Source: Nemertoderma westbladi (lineage: Eukaryota; Xenacoelomorpha; Nemertodermatida; Nemertodermatidae). From it: a DNA stretch of 35,559 nucleotides. Position numbers and translations under genes: made by a program. A model generated the notes under the pieces. That model was not told where the DNA came from. It ran no database searches and was given only the letters and a program-made list of their open reading frames with translations. Of the stretch, positions 14,060-23,759 are shown piece after piece. The stretch lies in NCBI GenBank assembly GCA_032718475.1, contig JAUCBJ010001531.1, positions 1 through 35,559 on the forward strand, in the 5' to 3' direction. How positions within the stretch are numbered: position 1 is the stretch's first letter; every line of letters starts with the position of its first letter.

Positions 14060-15255
14060 CGTAAAAATATTTCAATAAAGATCTTTCGGAACGCTGATAG
14101 ATTGTCGACGAACTAGTCAATAACTTAAAGACAAACTAGTAGACTGTTTTAGTCTAATAACAAATGCAATTTAATATTGATTATCTAAACTTTTTTGGGA
14201 TGTTATTAATTGTGTAACTAAATGAGTGACAGTTATATGGTATGAACTAGGGCATCCGCAACTAAATACATTATATTATTTTGTTAAATATATATTTGTT
14301 ATATTTTATTACTAAATTATTATTTATAAATATAATAGTATATTGAATCGAATTCTTGGTAATATTTATTTAAAATTGGGCGCTACGCAAAAAGAAAGAA
14401 AGTGAGCTTACACGCACCACTAACTCAATCGGTGTGTCTGTTGTTCTGTCGTGTTCAATTTTAAACGTTAATAACTCAGCCAAATATCGATGAAATCTAT
14501 CCAAACTTGGGTACACATGTACTATGTAGTCTGGCACAAGTTTAGAAATTTTCAAAGTAGAATTTCCATGTGGCCTTCGAAAAGCTAAGAGATAGCAGTT
14601 AATTAGTTAATTAAGTTCAGTAGGGTAAAAACAGCATTTTCAAGCCTGTCTTTTAATGGAGATTAATTATTTTAAAGTATAAGATATAAATAATTATATT
14701 TAAAAATTATACAGCTGTAATCCCCATACCCCATTCCATTATAGTTTTTAATTAGTTCAAATGATTTGCTTTAAGAAATGTGTTTTTAATTGATCTAAAC
14801 GTAATTAAGTCATAAAAATTCCTTCGTCACTCTATACCTCCCTCATTCCTTAGCATACTAATTGCCTATTAGTTGGAACCAGTCCAATCATCTCATCACT
14901 ACTTGGCAACGGGTAATTGCATCTATAGGACATAGGCAAGGCAGGCACTACTAGTGTAAAGTGACTAATAAGCCAGCTTGCTTATTATTTATCTCGCAAA
15001 ATAATTGCCTGGAGTATTTAATCATATTATTTAGAATCATTAGCTAAATAATTTCTTTGAGGTGTCGACCTTATAAATTAATATTAAATATATTAAATAA
15101 TAAATTAATATTTCAGTATCAATACTATCGGCATAAGGTAAGTTTTAATAATTTTTTCAAATTGGGTTGATTCCACACCTAAAAATATATTACTTTTAAA
15201 ACACTAATTTTTTGTTAATACCTCTGCCCTTCATTATTCCTCTGTGCTCCTTTGG
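14060..15255. other. AT-rich intergenic DNA, no gene seen
   Basis: The satellite ends within a unit at about 14058. The following 1.2 kb is AT-rich with frequent stops in all frames. The stretch at 14370-14555 is open on the minus strand for 61 codons but matches nothing I recognise. It could be a piece of an old repeat. Confidence 0.5.
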
Positions 15256-15910
15256 TGTAAGCGGATTCAATTCCGTGCATTACCCACCCAAAATGGGATT
15301 AGTGGCATTTTACCAATATAGTTGACGATGTAGACAAGATGTTGACAATATAGTTGATAATAATCTCACCTCATAACCAACTGGGGCGACACACGCCGTA
15401 AGCCACAGAGAGAGGTGAGAGGTCAAACCACCTCAGAGGGACAAGCAAGCTAGTGAGGCTAGCACGAGGGATAACGTCAACAGGGAGTGGTAAGGTGACC
15501 ATTAATCAGGTTAAGCCAATAGTGGGCGGAAAAGCACATTGGGGGTGAATAGAGCGCATCTATTGGATATTAAGGCCACCCTGTAGTGTAGGGCTAATGT
15601 AATATGTGTCAATGATATAACCGTTGTGATTGCTGATTATTAGTTAGTTGGTTTCCTTACAGTTGTGAGACCGGAATAGTTTTGACCGTCGTCGTTACTG
15701 ACCGTTGTATTGCATATTATTATATTCAGACTGTGCTATTATCAATTACTGTGATTATTAATACTGACAATTTAACTCTGTCATTTTCAATGGCCTTCGG
15801 CCTAATATATCCAGTGTTAGCCCAGCAGCCCACGGACTCGACGACGCGTACAATCCACACACCGGTCGGGATTCACCACTGCCAACTCCAGTGGATTCCG
15901 TCACATTTGG
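15251..15910 (+). mobile_element. Solo LTR (15256-15905) with 5-bp target duplication
   Basis: A 650-bp segment starts TGTAAGCGGATTC and ends GGATTCCGTCACA, so it has the TG...CA ends of an LTR and short imperfect inverted termini. It is flanked by an exact 5-bp direct repeat, TTTGG, at 15251-15255 and 15906-15910. Just before the 3' end, CGGGATTC (15867-15874) can pair with GGATTCCG (15893-15900), with an inner stem CCACTG/CAGTGG. No gag or pol is nearby, which fits LTR-LTR recombination leaving a solo LTR. The short ORF at 15682-15930 lies inside the LTR and is not considered a gene. Confidence 0.75.
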
Positions 15911-16559
15911 GTTGGGGTGGGGTAGATTAAAAGGAAGGTTGAAGTGAGGGAGGGAACTTTCCTCGCTTCTTTGATTTATTCTTATTGGCAGTTTGGTTAA
16001 ATTTTTTATTTATTTATTTAAATTTCTTAAGTACCGATTTTGAATAGAATTTCTCAATTTTAATCTGTATCTGATAACTGAGCCGCGTACTGCGCGAAGG
16101 CACCACGAACGTGTATAAATAGTTATTCTGCGCTGAGCAATTTCGCCTAATGCGAGCTAGTAGACCATTAATGACATTATCGTGAATAGTGCAGACAATG
16201 TGCAACAATAACAATTGTTTCTTAAATGTGTTAATTGACTCAGATTTTCTAAAGGTAGGGTATTCCTGCTCCTAGAGGTGGAATGTATAAAAGAATCCTT
16301 AAAAAAATTATTGCGATCTAAGTGCGGCCGAATATTGTCAGCATTGCTGGTTCGGTAATGGCTAAAGGAGAGAAGCTAGCATAGGGCTGAGGGAATATGG
16401 GGTGACAACGGGAGAACCCAACAATTGGGAGAGCCGCACATGGCGGGTATAACGTGTATCTAATTGGTGAGGCATTACGTAGGTAAGATTGTGTAACGTG
16501 TTCCATACAGTTTCCAAATATATATCTGATGGTCAATATCAATAATGTTCAGTTGGCTA
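15911..16559. other. Unassigned AT-rich spacer
   Basis: No convincing coding or RNA feature. Minus-strand frames at 16014-16214 and 16318-16542 are open but look random. Confidence 0.45.
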
Positions 16560-16833
16560 TTAATTACTGTGGATTTCGGATGGTTTTAAACCGACGCCCG
16601 TAATACTTACTGATTGTGCTATAATCTGTCAACCGGTACTGATTGTGCTATAATCTGTCAACCGGTACTTATATACATATCAGCTATTATTAACAACGAT
16701 AAACCAATAACTCTTGTATTCTACCGGCCTACGGCCTTCAGTTTTCATAGTCACCAAGTACGCGGAGACGCGTCAGGAACACAACAAAATATTCACCCGG
16801 TCGGGATCCCACGCCAACTCGGATCCCGTCACA
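16560..16833 (+). mobile_element. Remnant of an LTR related to the solo LTR
   Basis: The right end aligns with the end of the solo LTR at 15905. Both share a CGGCCT..GGCCT block, then GGTCGGGAT, GCCAACTC and a terminal GGATCCCGTCACA (16821-16833). The hairpin-forming pair CGGGATCC (16802-16809) and GGATCCCG (16821-16828) is also present. The left boundary and a target duplication were not found. A 29-bp direct duplication (units starting at 16609 and 16638) lies within it. Confidence 0.45.
16609..16667. repeat. 29-bp tandem duplication
   Basis: Two near-perfect copies, each containing ATTGTGCTATAATCTGTC followed by AACCGGTACT, start at 16609 and 16638. It lies inside the LTR-like remnant. 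Confidence 0.85.
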
Positions 16834-16904
16834 CAAGTGAAAACGACCTTCAAAGTTAGCAGTATTGACAATGTCCTTAGCAATAGGCTTTAAACGGGCG
16901 TAAT

Positions 16905-17140
16905 ACATTTGTAGTGGTCGTAGTGTCATTGGATCAGAGTCTATCACCAATATATCAAGTCTAAGGAACAATATGCACTACTTGCTTACCCATGGCAACG
17001 GGTAACTTTGGCTAGAAACAGGCTATATATTAGCCGTGGCGTCATTAAATCAACCTCTACCCCCACTATATCGAGTATAAGGAAAAATATGCAATATGTT
17101 TTAGTTTCTAGATGCCATGGCAACTCGTAAGAATTGTTAA
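16905..17140. repeat. Diverged ~115-125 bp tandem duplication
   Basis: The segment beginning GTAGTGTCATTGGATC near 16919 is repeated near 17034 as GTGGCGTCATTAAATC. Both copies continue with a TATATCRAGTMTAAGGAA block, an AATATGCA block and a CCATGGCAAC block. The copies have diverged by substitutions and small indels, so the duplication is old. Confidence 0.65.
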
Positions 17141-17531
17141 CAAAGTATTTTTAATATCACTTAGCTGTTTTCACTACATAAAAGAGCTCATTTTGAAAGA
17201 TAAGTGAGGTTTACTATATATATATTTAAAAGATATTACATTAGTCATCACTTTATGCCCTATAAAATTCTTAAAAAATTGAAATTACATTGTTTTAAAA
17301 ATCGCAATTACGATTATCAGTGCACATAACACCGTTAGGCCTACAAGTACAAGAACAGTGCGCATGCCAGCCTCTAGAGGGGGCTACATGTGTAAACATT
17401 AAATGTCCTTCCATTTCTTTTGCTTTTATTCCGTTCACAGCAGATAAGTACTAGACGATCAGTTGTATATTTCAAGGGAGGCCAATCCGTCTGCAGTTCT
17501 CAAGTCTACCGCTAGAGTATCTTTTTATGGT

Positions 17532-18260
17532 GGTATTAGTATTGCCTGTGACCCCACTTTTTGATGAAAAAAACTAGCTAGTAATTTATGATATACTAGC
17601 TACATATGTTGGTATTATGTTTGCCCCACTCAAGTTCTACATTCTGGAACATTTTTCTTGTGTTGCTATGGTAACCAAGTGTTGTAAATAATGATTTATT
17701 GAAGGTTAATCGAATATGTTATTTAATGAATATAACAATGTAAATTGATTAGTTTTTTGTTTTTGAACTGAATTAAACAGATTTCTATAATTCGCTATTG
17801 TTTATTAGTGTTATCAGTTTGCTGAATGGCCTCCTATAATCGTGCCTGATGGCGTCATCTTTCCTATCCATGACCAGACAACACAGTTAATAGCTATTAA
17901 ACTTGAAATATTTTTTGTTCAAAATGCAGTATTATAGATATAGCTATGAAAAAAACAGTAACATTTGACGTCGTTGTTATTGAAGGTTTGACTGAATATA
18001 ATGTTCCAGAAACTCATAACTATGGTTTTTACACGCAAAATTAAGCAATTTTATTGTACATAAATTTTCAAAACTAACATTCTTAAAACGCCTTTTTTCT
18101 CCAAAATGGTAACCATGGCAACTGTCAAATAACATTCTGGAACATCGCAATAGATCGTTCTATCTAGTTAGTTTTTTTCAGTTTAGTTAGACTCTATCTA
18201 AATAGACTATCTAGTTAGTTTTTTTCATCAAAAAGTGGGGTCACAGGCCATACTAATACC
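17532..18260. mobile_element. Inverted-repeat (MITE-like) element, 50-bp TIRs
   Basis: The first 50 bp (17532-17581, starting GGTATTAGTATTGCCTGTG) are repeated in inverse orientation at 18211-18260 with about two mismatches. The internal 630 bp is AT-rich and non-coding, so this would be a non-autonomous DNA transposon. No clean target duplication could be assigned. The left flank carries TTTTTATGGT and the right flank enters an array of the same motif, so the element may have inserted into the minisatellite at 18262-18680. Superfamily not assigned. Confidence 0.75.
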
Positions 18261-18261
18261 T

Positions 18262-18680
18262 TGTTTTTATGGTAGGGCCCAGATATTGTTTTTTATGGTA
18301 CCTGTATCTATTGTTTTTTTTTATGTTAGCTATTGTTTTTATGGTAGGGCCTAGATATTGTTTTTTTTATGGTAGCTATTGTTATTTATGGTTGGTATTG
18401 TTTTTATGGTAGGGCCTAGATATTGTTTTTTATGGTAGCTATTGTTTTTTATGGTAGGGCCTGGATATTGTTTTTTATGGTAGCTATTGTTTTTTATGGT
18501 AGCTATTGTTTTTATGGTAGGGCCGAGATATTGTTTTTTTATGGTAGCTATTGTTATTTATGGTAGCTATTGTTTTTACATGGTAGCTATTGTTTTCATG
18601 ATAGCTATTGTTTTTAATGGTAGCTATTGTTTTTACATTGTAGCTATTGTTTTTTATGGTGGCTTGTGTTTTAACAACAC
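18262..18680. repeat. T-rich minisatellite (TATGGTAGCTATTGTTTT)
   Basis: Irregular tandem units of about 17-30 bp built on TTTTATGGTAGCTATTG, alternating with a longer variant containing TATGGTAGGGCCTAGA. The apparent ORF reading FMVAIVF repeats is simply this array translated and is not a gene. Confidence 0.85.
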
Positions 18681-18888
18681 AAAAAGTTCTATAACTTTTT
18701 GAATTTTTTTAGGCGGGCATATTTTTCTTATCGTTCAGAAGTTAGACCTATTATTATGTTGGAGAACAACTAGAAAACTACATTACTAGGGTGTACTGTA
18801 GCTAAGGATACAATTAATTTTTGGTAAACCAAACAGTATGCTCCCTAAATCAGTGGCGTTTCCGCGAGGTTTCTAGAAGGGTACAGGT

Positions 18889-19589
18889 ACTATGGCGGCA
18901 GCCGTACACCACCTCCAAATTTTTTATACTAGCTAGGTTTTGCTAAATTTTTTAAAGTGTTCTAGAACATTAGTAGATATTATTAATTATAGTAGCTAGT
19001 ATTTTTATCTTGCTAGTATTTTTTGAAAAAAAGTTTTAGTAATTTTTTATTTAGATATTATTTATTATGGTAGCCAGTGTTATTTTTCATAGCTAGTATT
19101 TTTTTCTAGCTAGTATTTAAAAAAAAAGTTTTAGTAATTTTTTCTTTAAGTACTTTAATGTTAATAATAATGTTAATAATAATATTAATAATAATGATGT
19201 TGTTAATAATAATGTAGCCAATTCAATGGCTTTCGACTCCGTTAATAGAGCCAAACACATTTCTTCAATACCAATATCATCCTCAATTGGTGTATTTTAT
19301 GTCTTTTGATGTTCAGACATAGCTACCGGTAGATTGAAAATTGTCTAAATCAATAATATGATGTTTTTATAATGTTCTAGAATAAATAAAAATAACCATA
19401 TCAACAATAATTAACAACAAAAAAGTATTTCCGATATTATTATATTACAATCCTGCTTTTTTAGTAAATGTTCTAGAACAAAAAATATTTGTTCTACAAC
19501 ATTATTTGCTAACATGCTCTAGAACACAAAATTAGCAAAAACTAGCTAGTGTAAACAATTTGGAGGTGGTGTACGGCTGCCATAATAGT
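18889..19589. mobile_element. Inverted-repeat (MITE-like) element, ~75-bp TIRs
   Basis: The left end (from 18889, containing GCAGCCGTACACCACCTCC) is repeated in inverse orientation at the right end (to 19589). Similarity continues inward through ACTAGCTAG and GTTCTAGA for about 75 bp on each side. The interior is AT-rich, non-coding and itself contains diverged duplications (GTTTTAGTAATTTTTT twice). It is distinct in sequence from the element at 17532-18260. Target duplication and superfamily were not determined. Confidence 0.7.
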
Positions 19590-19797
19590 GCCCGAGAAGA
19601 TACATTTAAATGTCATAGTCAATCAGTTTTCATTGCCAAACATTAATTAATAGGTATAATTCCTATCTATTAAATGATTTTAATACAATGAGCTGCAGTA
19701 ATGGTGTCCCATTGTAATGGCACAAGAAAAGTTTGGTGTCAATATTTTTAGAATGCTAGAAAATGCATGCTATACTAGATTACTATACTGAATGATT

Positions 19798-19998
19798 ACT
19801 ATACTATATATATATACTATACTATACTATACTATGCTACTATATACTATACTACTATACTATACTATACTATACTATACTATACTATACTATACTATAC
19901 TATACTATACTATACTATACTATACTATACTATACTATACTTACTATACTATACTATACTATACTATACTATACTATACTATACTATACTATACTATA
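19798..19998. repeat. (ACTAT)n pentanucleotide microsatellite
   Basis: About 200 bp of near-perfect ACTAT repeats with one slip near 19940. Short flanks (ATACTGAATGATTACTATACT, and CTATACTAGAAAATGCAT) occur on both sides, so the array and its edges arose by local duplication. The 80-residue ORF across it is an artefact. Confidence 0.95.
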
Positions 19999-20039
19999 TA
20001 TATAATATATATACTATACTTATATACTGAATGATTACT

Positions 20040-20551
20040 ATACTGGATGCTATACTAGAAAATGCATAATTTTGTATTATTGAATTTAAACATGTTTTAT
20101 AATCATTTTATTACCAGAATTTTTCAAGAAAATGTTCTAAAATAAAAAATATTTGTTCTCGAACAGTATTCTTTGTAAATAAATAGCTAATACATTCTGG
20201 AATTCATCCTATAGTTATATAGTTTTTTGGTAATATTAAATATTGTCAATTCAAATATATATAATATGGGCACACAAAGGGTAACAAGCACTAACAATAA
20301 TTAATTTACACATTTATCATTTTCTAAAGATTTTATATAATATTGCCAATATTTGAAATCGGTAATTACCAAAGTAAATAGACCCAAAACATTCAAATTA
20401 CAAAACCTTGTCTTCCGGGTCGCCATAACGTTGGGTTTGCGGTACAGAATCCGTCTGCTTTCAAACTGCGAAGTAACTTACTTACATTCATACACGCCAA
20501 TAAAATAAATATATCGATAGTCACAATAAAGTCTCCAAACCTTCTGCCGCA
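20040..20551. other. AT-rich region upstream of EFCAB9
   Basis: No gene seen. It holds the 5' flank and presumably the promoter of the EFCAB9 gene, but I cannot point to a convincing core promoter element. Composition rises in GC from about 20400 toward the start codon. Confidence 0.4.
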
Positions 20552-21148
20552 ATGAAAGTTGATTTGGGAACGATGAACCACCTTCATCTGGACAAACAGC
20601 ACAGTCTGCTAACGGTTCGCAGCACCAGACTTCTCTTCTACTTCTTCAGAGCGTTGGACATCCACGGAACCGGATATTTAAATGACATTCAGTTTCTCGG
20701 ATTCCTAAGAACTGTAACAGACCTCCGCAGACAGGAATGTAAGCGCGTCTTCTTTATGCTGGACATCGATGGCTCTGGGTTCATAGAGTTCGACGAGTTC
20801 TATATGGTTATGTGCATGTTGATATGCGTAAAGGACCGCGAAGAGAAGGAGTTTATATTCCGGCATTCTAGAACGGTGTTCGACTTGTTGGATGAAGACG
20901 CGAGTTACACAATATCCGCCAACGAGTTCGACGCCCTCGGGTTGATATTCAACTTTAATAAACGAGCGATAAGTAAGATATTTCGTGAGTTCGATGTGAG
21001 TGGAGATCAGGAGTTGGATTACAAGGAGTTCAAGATGTTTACAACAGCTTGTATCGACAAACAACGAGAGTTGGAGAAGCATAAAAGCGGAGAGAAAAGT
21101 CGACTGCCCAAGTGGGTACAATGGCTGATATCTAAGAAGCAGGACTAA
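20552..21148 (+). CDS. EFCAB9: EFCAB9, EF-hand Ca2+ sensor of the CatSper channel
   Basis: A 198-residue single-exon protein, close to the roughly 197-200 aa of vertebrate EFCAB9, a cytosolic partner of CatSper-zeta that tunes the sperm CatSper Ca2+ channel to pH and Ca2+. Family hallmarks visible are LDIHGTGYLNDIQF near the N-terminus, the YMVMCML helix, and RHSRTVFDLLD followed by FREFDVSGDQELDYKEFK. There are four EF-hand-like loops: 36-47 (degenerate, His at position 3 and Gln at 12), 71-82 (canonical, D71/D73/S75/E82), 114-125 (D114/D116/S118/E125 but Tyr at the glycine position) and 148-159 (D148/D152/E159). The ATG at 20552 fits the family start. A polyadenylation signal AATAAA lies at 21230. 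CIMAP2 follows on the same strand. Identification rests on recall of the family, not on a search. Confidence 0.85.
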   Translation: MKVDLGTMNHLHLDKQHSLLTVRSTRLLFYFFRALDIHGTGYLNDIQFLGFLRTVTDLRRQECKRVFFMLDIDGSGFIEFDEFYMVMCMLICVKDREEKEFIFRHSRTVFDLLDEDASYTISANEFDALGLIFNFNKRAISKIFREFDVSGDQELDYKEFKMFTTACIDKQRELEKHKSGEKSRLPKWVQWLISKKQD

Positions 21149-21229
21149 TTTACTTGTTGAATTAACCCACGGCAATGAATGTTAATTTTACAACTTGTTA
21201 CTTACAACGGTTATATCAGGACTTGCTAT

Positions 21230-21235
21230 AATAAA
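21230..21235 (+). promoter_or_regulatory. Candidate polyadenylation signal for EFCAB9
   Basis: AATAAA lies 82 bp after the EFCAB9 stop codon and before the 21-bp minisatellite. Position is consistent with a short 3' UTR. No cleavage site was confirmed. Confidence 0.45.
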
Positions 21236-21317
21236 ACGGACACACCTAACCAAATGTCCATTAAAAGAAGTCGCACCGTTATTACAAAGGGACTTCAGTA
21301 AAAATTACCCATTTCTT

Positions 21318-21668
21318 ATTAGTGTAACCAATCCCCTTATTAGTGTAACCAATCCCCTTATTAGTGTAACCAATCCCCTTATTAGTGTAACCAATCCCCT
21401 TATTAGTGTAACCAATCCCCTTATTAGTGTAACCAATCCCCTTATTAGTGTAACCAATCCCCTTATTAGTGTAACCAATCCCCTTATTAGTGTAACCAAT
21501 CCCCTTATTAGTGTAACCAATCCCCTTATTAGTGTAACCAATCCCCTTATTAGTGTAACCAATCCCCTTATTAGTGTAACCAATCCCCTTATTAGTGTAA
21601 CCAATCCCCTTATTAGTGTAACCAATCCCCTTATTAGTGTAACCAATCCCCTTATTAGTGTAACCAAT
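21318..21668. repeat. Perfect 21-bp minisatellite, 16.7 copies, one CCAAT per unit
   Basis: The unit ATTAGTGTAACCAATCCCCTT is repeated without visible variation. Because 21 is divisible by three, both strands stay open (ISVTNPL or VTLIRGL repeats), giving spurious ORFs of 161 and 138 codons. Each unit contains a CCAAT box, so CCAAT recurs every 21 bp, about two turns of the helix. The array lies between EFCAB9 and CIMAP2, about 0.7 kb upstream of the CIMAP2 start. A regulatory role is only conjecture. Confidence 0.95.
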
Positions 21669-21719
21669 CTTATTAACTGATTACGATTTGTATTGTACTT
21701 AGAATAAAGATAGTGTTCC

Positions 21720-22369
21720 ATTCATACATAGATGGTTATAAACTGAAAGTAATTACATCTTATTCGTTTCTATATATCGCTTCCAATCATATAAATATTC
21801 CCTCAGTCTCACAAACAAAATAGATCATAAATTAATCCGAAATGCAAGCATTCAATAACAAAAGGGATGGTTTGGAAGGCGGCACCTAGGCAACTGAATT
21901 AACGCAAATCCACCGCAAATACACAGAGCCAGACCACTTAGCAGCGGGTAACTAACTTGGTTGATATCCACCTGTAGAATATAATTCTCTTCACACCCCC
22001 ATAAATAAATAATCTATATTATTGACTGGTTGCGTAGCGTTTGCAATTAAATAAAATACGTTCAAAGCCAACTTCTAAAGTACCTTGTACATCAGTGCCA
22101 TTAAATTTAACTAACACTAGAGATATTATATTTTATACAAGGTGTACCAGTTATTGTAGTTACGAGATGGGTGAGATGAATATCATTAGAGATAAATGAA
22201 ACATTAGTGAATCTGGTTAATTAATAACACATCTAATTGGCAAAAGGTATTGAGTATCTATAGCAATAGTAAATGACCATTTTATAATATTTTTGTTTAA
22301 ATTATAATTCGCTAAATTTATAATATATAAATTAATTAGAAAATTTATTTGGAAAAACTCCTAATCAAT
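21720..22369. other. Intergenic region upstream of CIMAP2
   Basis: AT-rich, with no coding signal. It presumably contains the CIMAP2 promoter and 5' UTR. I see no element I can name. Confidence 0.4.
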
Positions 22370-23659
22370 ATGGTTCATTTAAATACTGAACAAAGATTAA
22401 TTGGCAGTGCGCCCCTTACCGAAAAACCAGTAAATCCATTTAAAGACCACCCATTTGGGAGGCAGGCTAATCGATTCGATGTGAACACAATAAATCCGAA
22501 ATGGAAGACACCGGGTACCTACACAGGCTGCGCCTACGACCCTGTGATTCTGAGCGAGGAGGCAAGGGGCCGGGGTCCTGGATCTTACGATCCGCCCCCT
22601 AGCGATTTCGATGCGATTCGACCAAAATCCGAGGGAAGCGGAGTCAGTTCCGGTTGGCAACGCGAGATGGAGCTAAAACGTGCGGCTACTATACCGCATT
22701 TACTTTACAAGGATAAATTCTTTAAGTTTAAAGACAGGGAACGACTGATGGGACCGGGGAAGTACGATCACAAGGATTTGTTTATTGAGTGGTCTAGTAG
22801 ACCCGGAAGCCAAAAGGGTCTGCTAGACGCGTCGGCACAAAGGTTCCCCGCTAAGGGCGTATCGCAAGAGGTCCCGGGTCCCGGCACTTACGGATTCCCG
22901 GAGAGCGTGCTGGAAGAGAAGAGAATCAGAGGGTTTGGATCGGTTAGTTTAATGAAATCGGCTACCGGAGGTGAGAGAAAGTCCGAGTTACGGGATTCCG
23001 GGATCGGACCCGGAAGGTACGGGTTCCATTCCGGAATCGACGATTTCCTCTCCAAGGTCGTCAGTGTCCGCGGCCCCTACGACTGCTTCACAGCGGACAG
23101 ATCCGTCCCACAGGTCAGCGGACACCGGGGTAAGTCCGGACACACAACCGGACGGATTCTGGGACCCGGAGAGTACAGCGTCCGGAATATCGCCAGACAA
23201 CAGACCCGAACAGGTAAGTTCGGAACGGGACCCCAGTACCCGGTGCCGCCCACCGATCGGATATTCTTTACGTCGTTATCTTCTTGTCCCCGACCAGCTG
23301 GGCAACCCGCCCCCAACCGCTACCGAGTAGAGGTCGCCCCCAGGAGGCCCTGTTCCCATGGTAACACGCCGTTCGACCACACGGCTGCCCGGTTCGATCG
23401 CAGGGCCCGGGCGTTACTCCTAGGCGAGAATCAGAACCCCGGGACGGGTCGGTATGACTTGAGTAAACCCAAGTGGTACGTGAACGCCCATCGGAGTGTG
23501 TTCGCGTCGCGCTCAGACCTGCAGCCCGGACCCGAGCGGCGCAAAATGGAAGCAGAAAGGATCTCGTCGAAAGCGGCTCCGAAGTGTCGAGTTCAATCCT
23601 TCCAGCCTGCTGAATCAGAGAATCAGTTCCGGGTTCGTAAAGCGGTGCAACAGATGTAA
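22370..23659 (+). CDS. CIMAP2: CIMAP2/LEXM, sperm-tail PG-rich repeat ciliary protein
   Basis: A 429-residue single-exon protein, near the length of vertebrate CIMAP2 (LEXM, lymphocyte expansion molecule), a member of the STPG-repeat family of ciliary and flagellar microtubule-associated proteins. PG-repeat cores are visible at about 47-51 (TPGTY), 69-73 (GPGSY), 128-132 (GPGKY), 170-174 (GPGTY), 213-217 (GPGRY), 265-269 (GPGEY) and 356-362 (NPGTGRY). Diagnostic blocks are PFGRQANRFDV (28-38), KGLLDASAQRF (149-159), VSVRGPYDCFTADRS (231-245), PPTDRIFFTSLSSCPR (293-308) and GENQNPGTGRYDL (352-364). I place the start at the first ATG (22370); the frame is open 7 codons further but without an ATG. 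The gene is clearly more GC-rich than its flanks. Confidence 0.9.
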   Translation: MVHLNTEQRLIGSAPLTEKPVNPFKDHPFGRQANRFDVNTINPKWKTPGTYTGCAYDPVILSEEARGRGPGSYDPPPSDFDAIRPKSEGSGVSSGWQREMELKRAATIPHLLYKDKFFKFKDRERLMGPGKYDHKDLFIEWSSRPGSQKGLLDASAQRFPAKGVSQEVPGPGTYGFPESVLEEKRIRGFGSVSLMKSATGGERKSELRDSGIGPGRYGFHSGIDDFLSKVVSVRGPYDCFTADRSVPQVSGHRGKSGHTTGRILGPGEYSVRNIARQQTRTGKFGTGPQYPVPPTDRIFFTSLSSCPRPAGQPAPNRYRVEVAPRRPCSHGNTPFDHTAARFDRRARALLLGENQNPGTGRYDLSKPKWYVNAHRSVFASRSDLQPGPERRKMEAERISSKAAPKCRVQSFQPAESENQFRVRKAVQQM

Positions 23660-23759
23660 CTAATGGCAACGCATAATATTTTGGAATTGTAACAAGTGGT
23701 ATAGTGTAACATTAGGACACATACCAACTCGTAATTGTCCCACGTGTTAAACTATAGAC

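Noticed and set aside
14360-14580. Small gene on the minus strand (61 codons)
   Set aside because: No start context, no family resemblance, and it lies in AT-rich DNA that looks like old repeat; unsupported.
18487-18702. 71-residue hydrophobic ORF (FMVAIVF repeats) as a membrane peptide
   Set aside because: Translation of the T-rich TATGGTAGC minisatellite; not a gene.
19792-20034. 80-residue ORF of ILYYT repeats
   Set aside because: Translation of the (ACTAT)n microsatellite; composition artefact.
21195-21680. 161-residue protein made of ISVTNPL repeats
   Set aside because: It is the 21-bp minisatellite read in one frame; the opposite strand is open too. No conserved non-repeat domain or support for translation.
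22971-23330. ORF of 119 codons inside CIMAP2 in another frame, and three minus-strand ORFs there
   Set aside because: CIMAP2 is convincing over its full length in the main frame; the others are GC-rich shadow frames.
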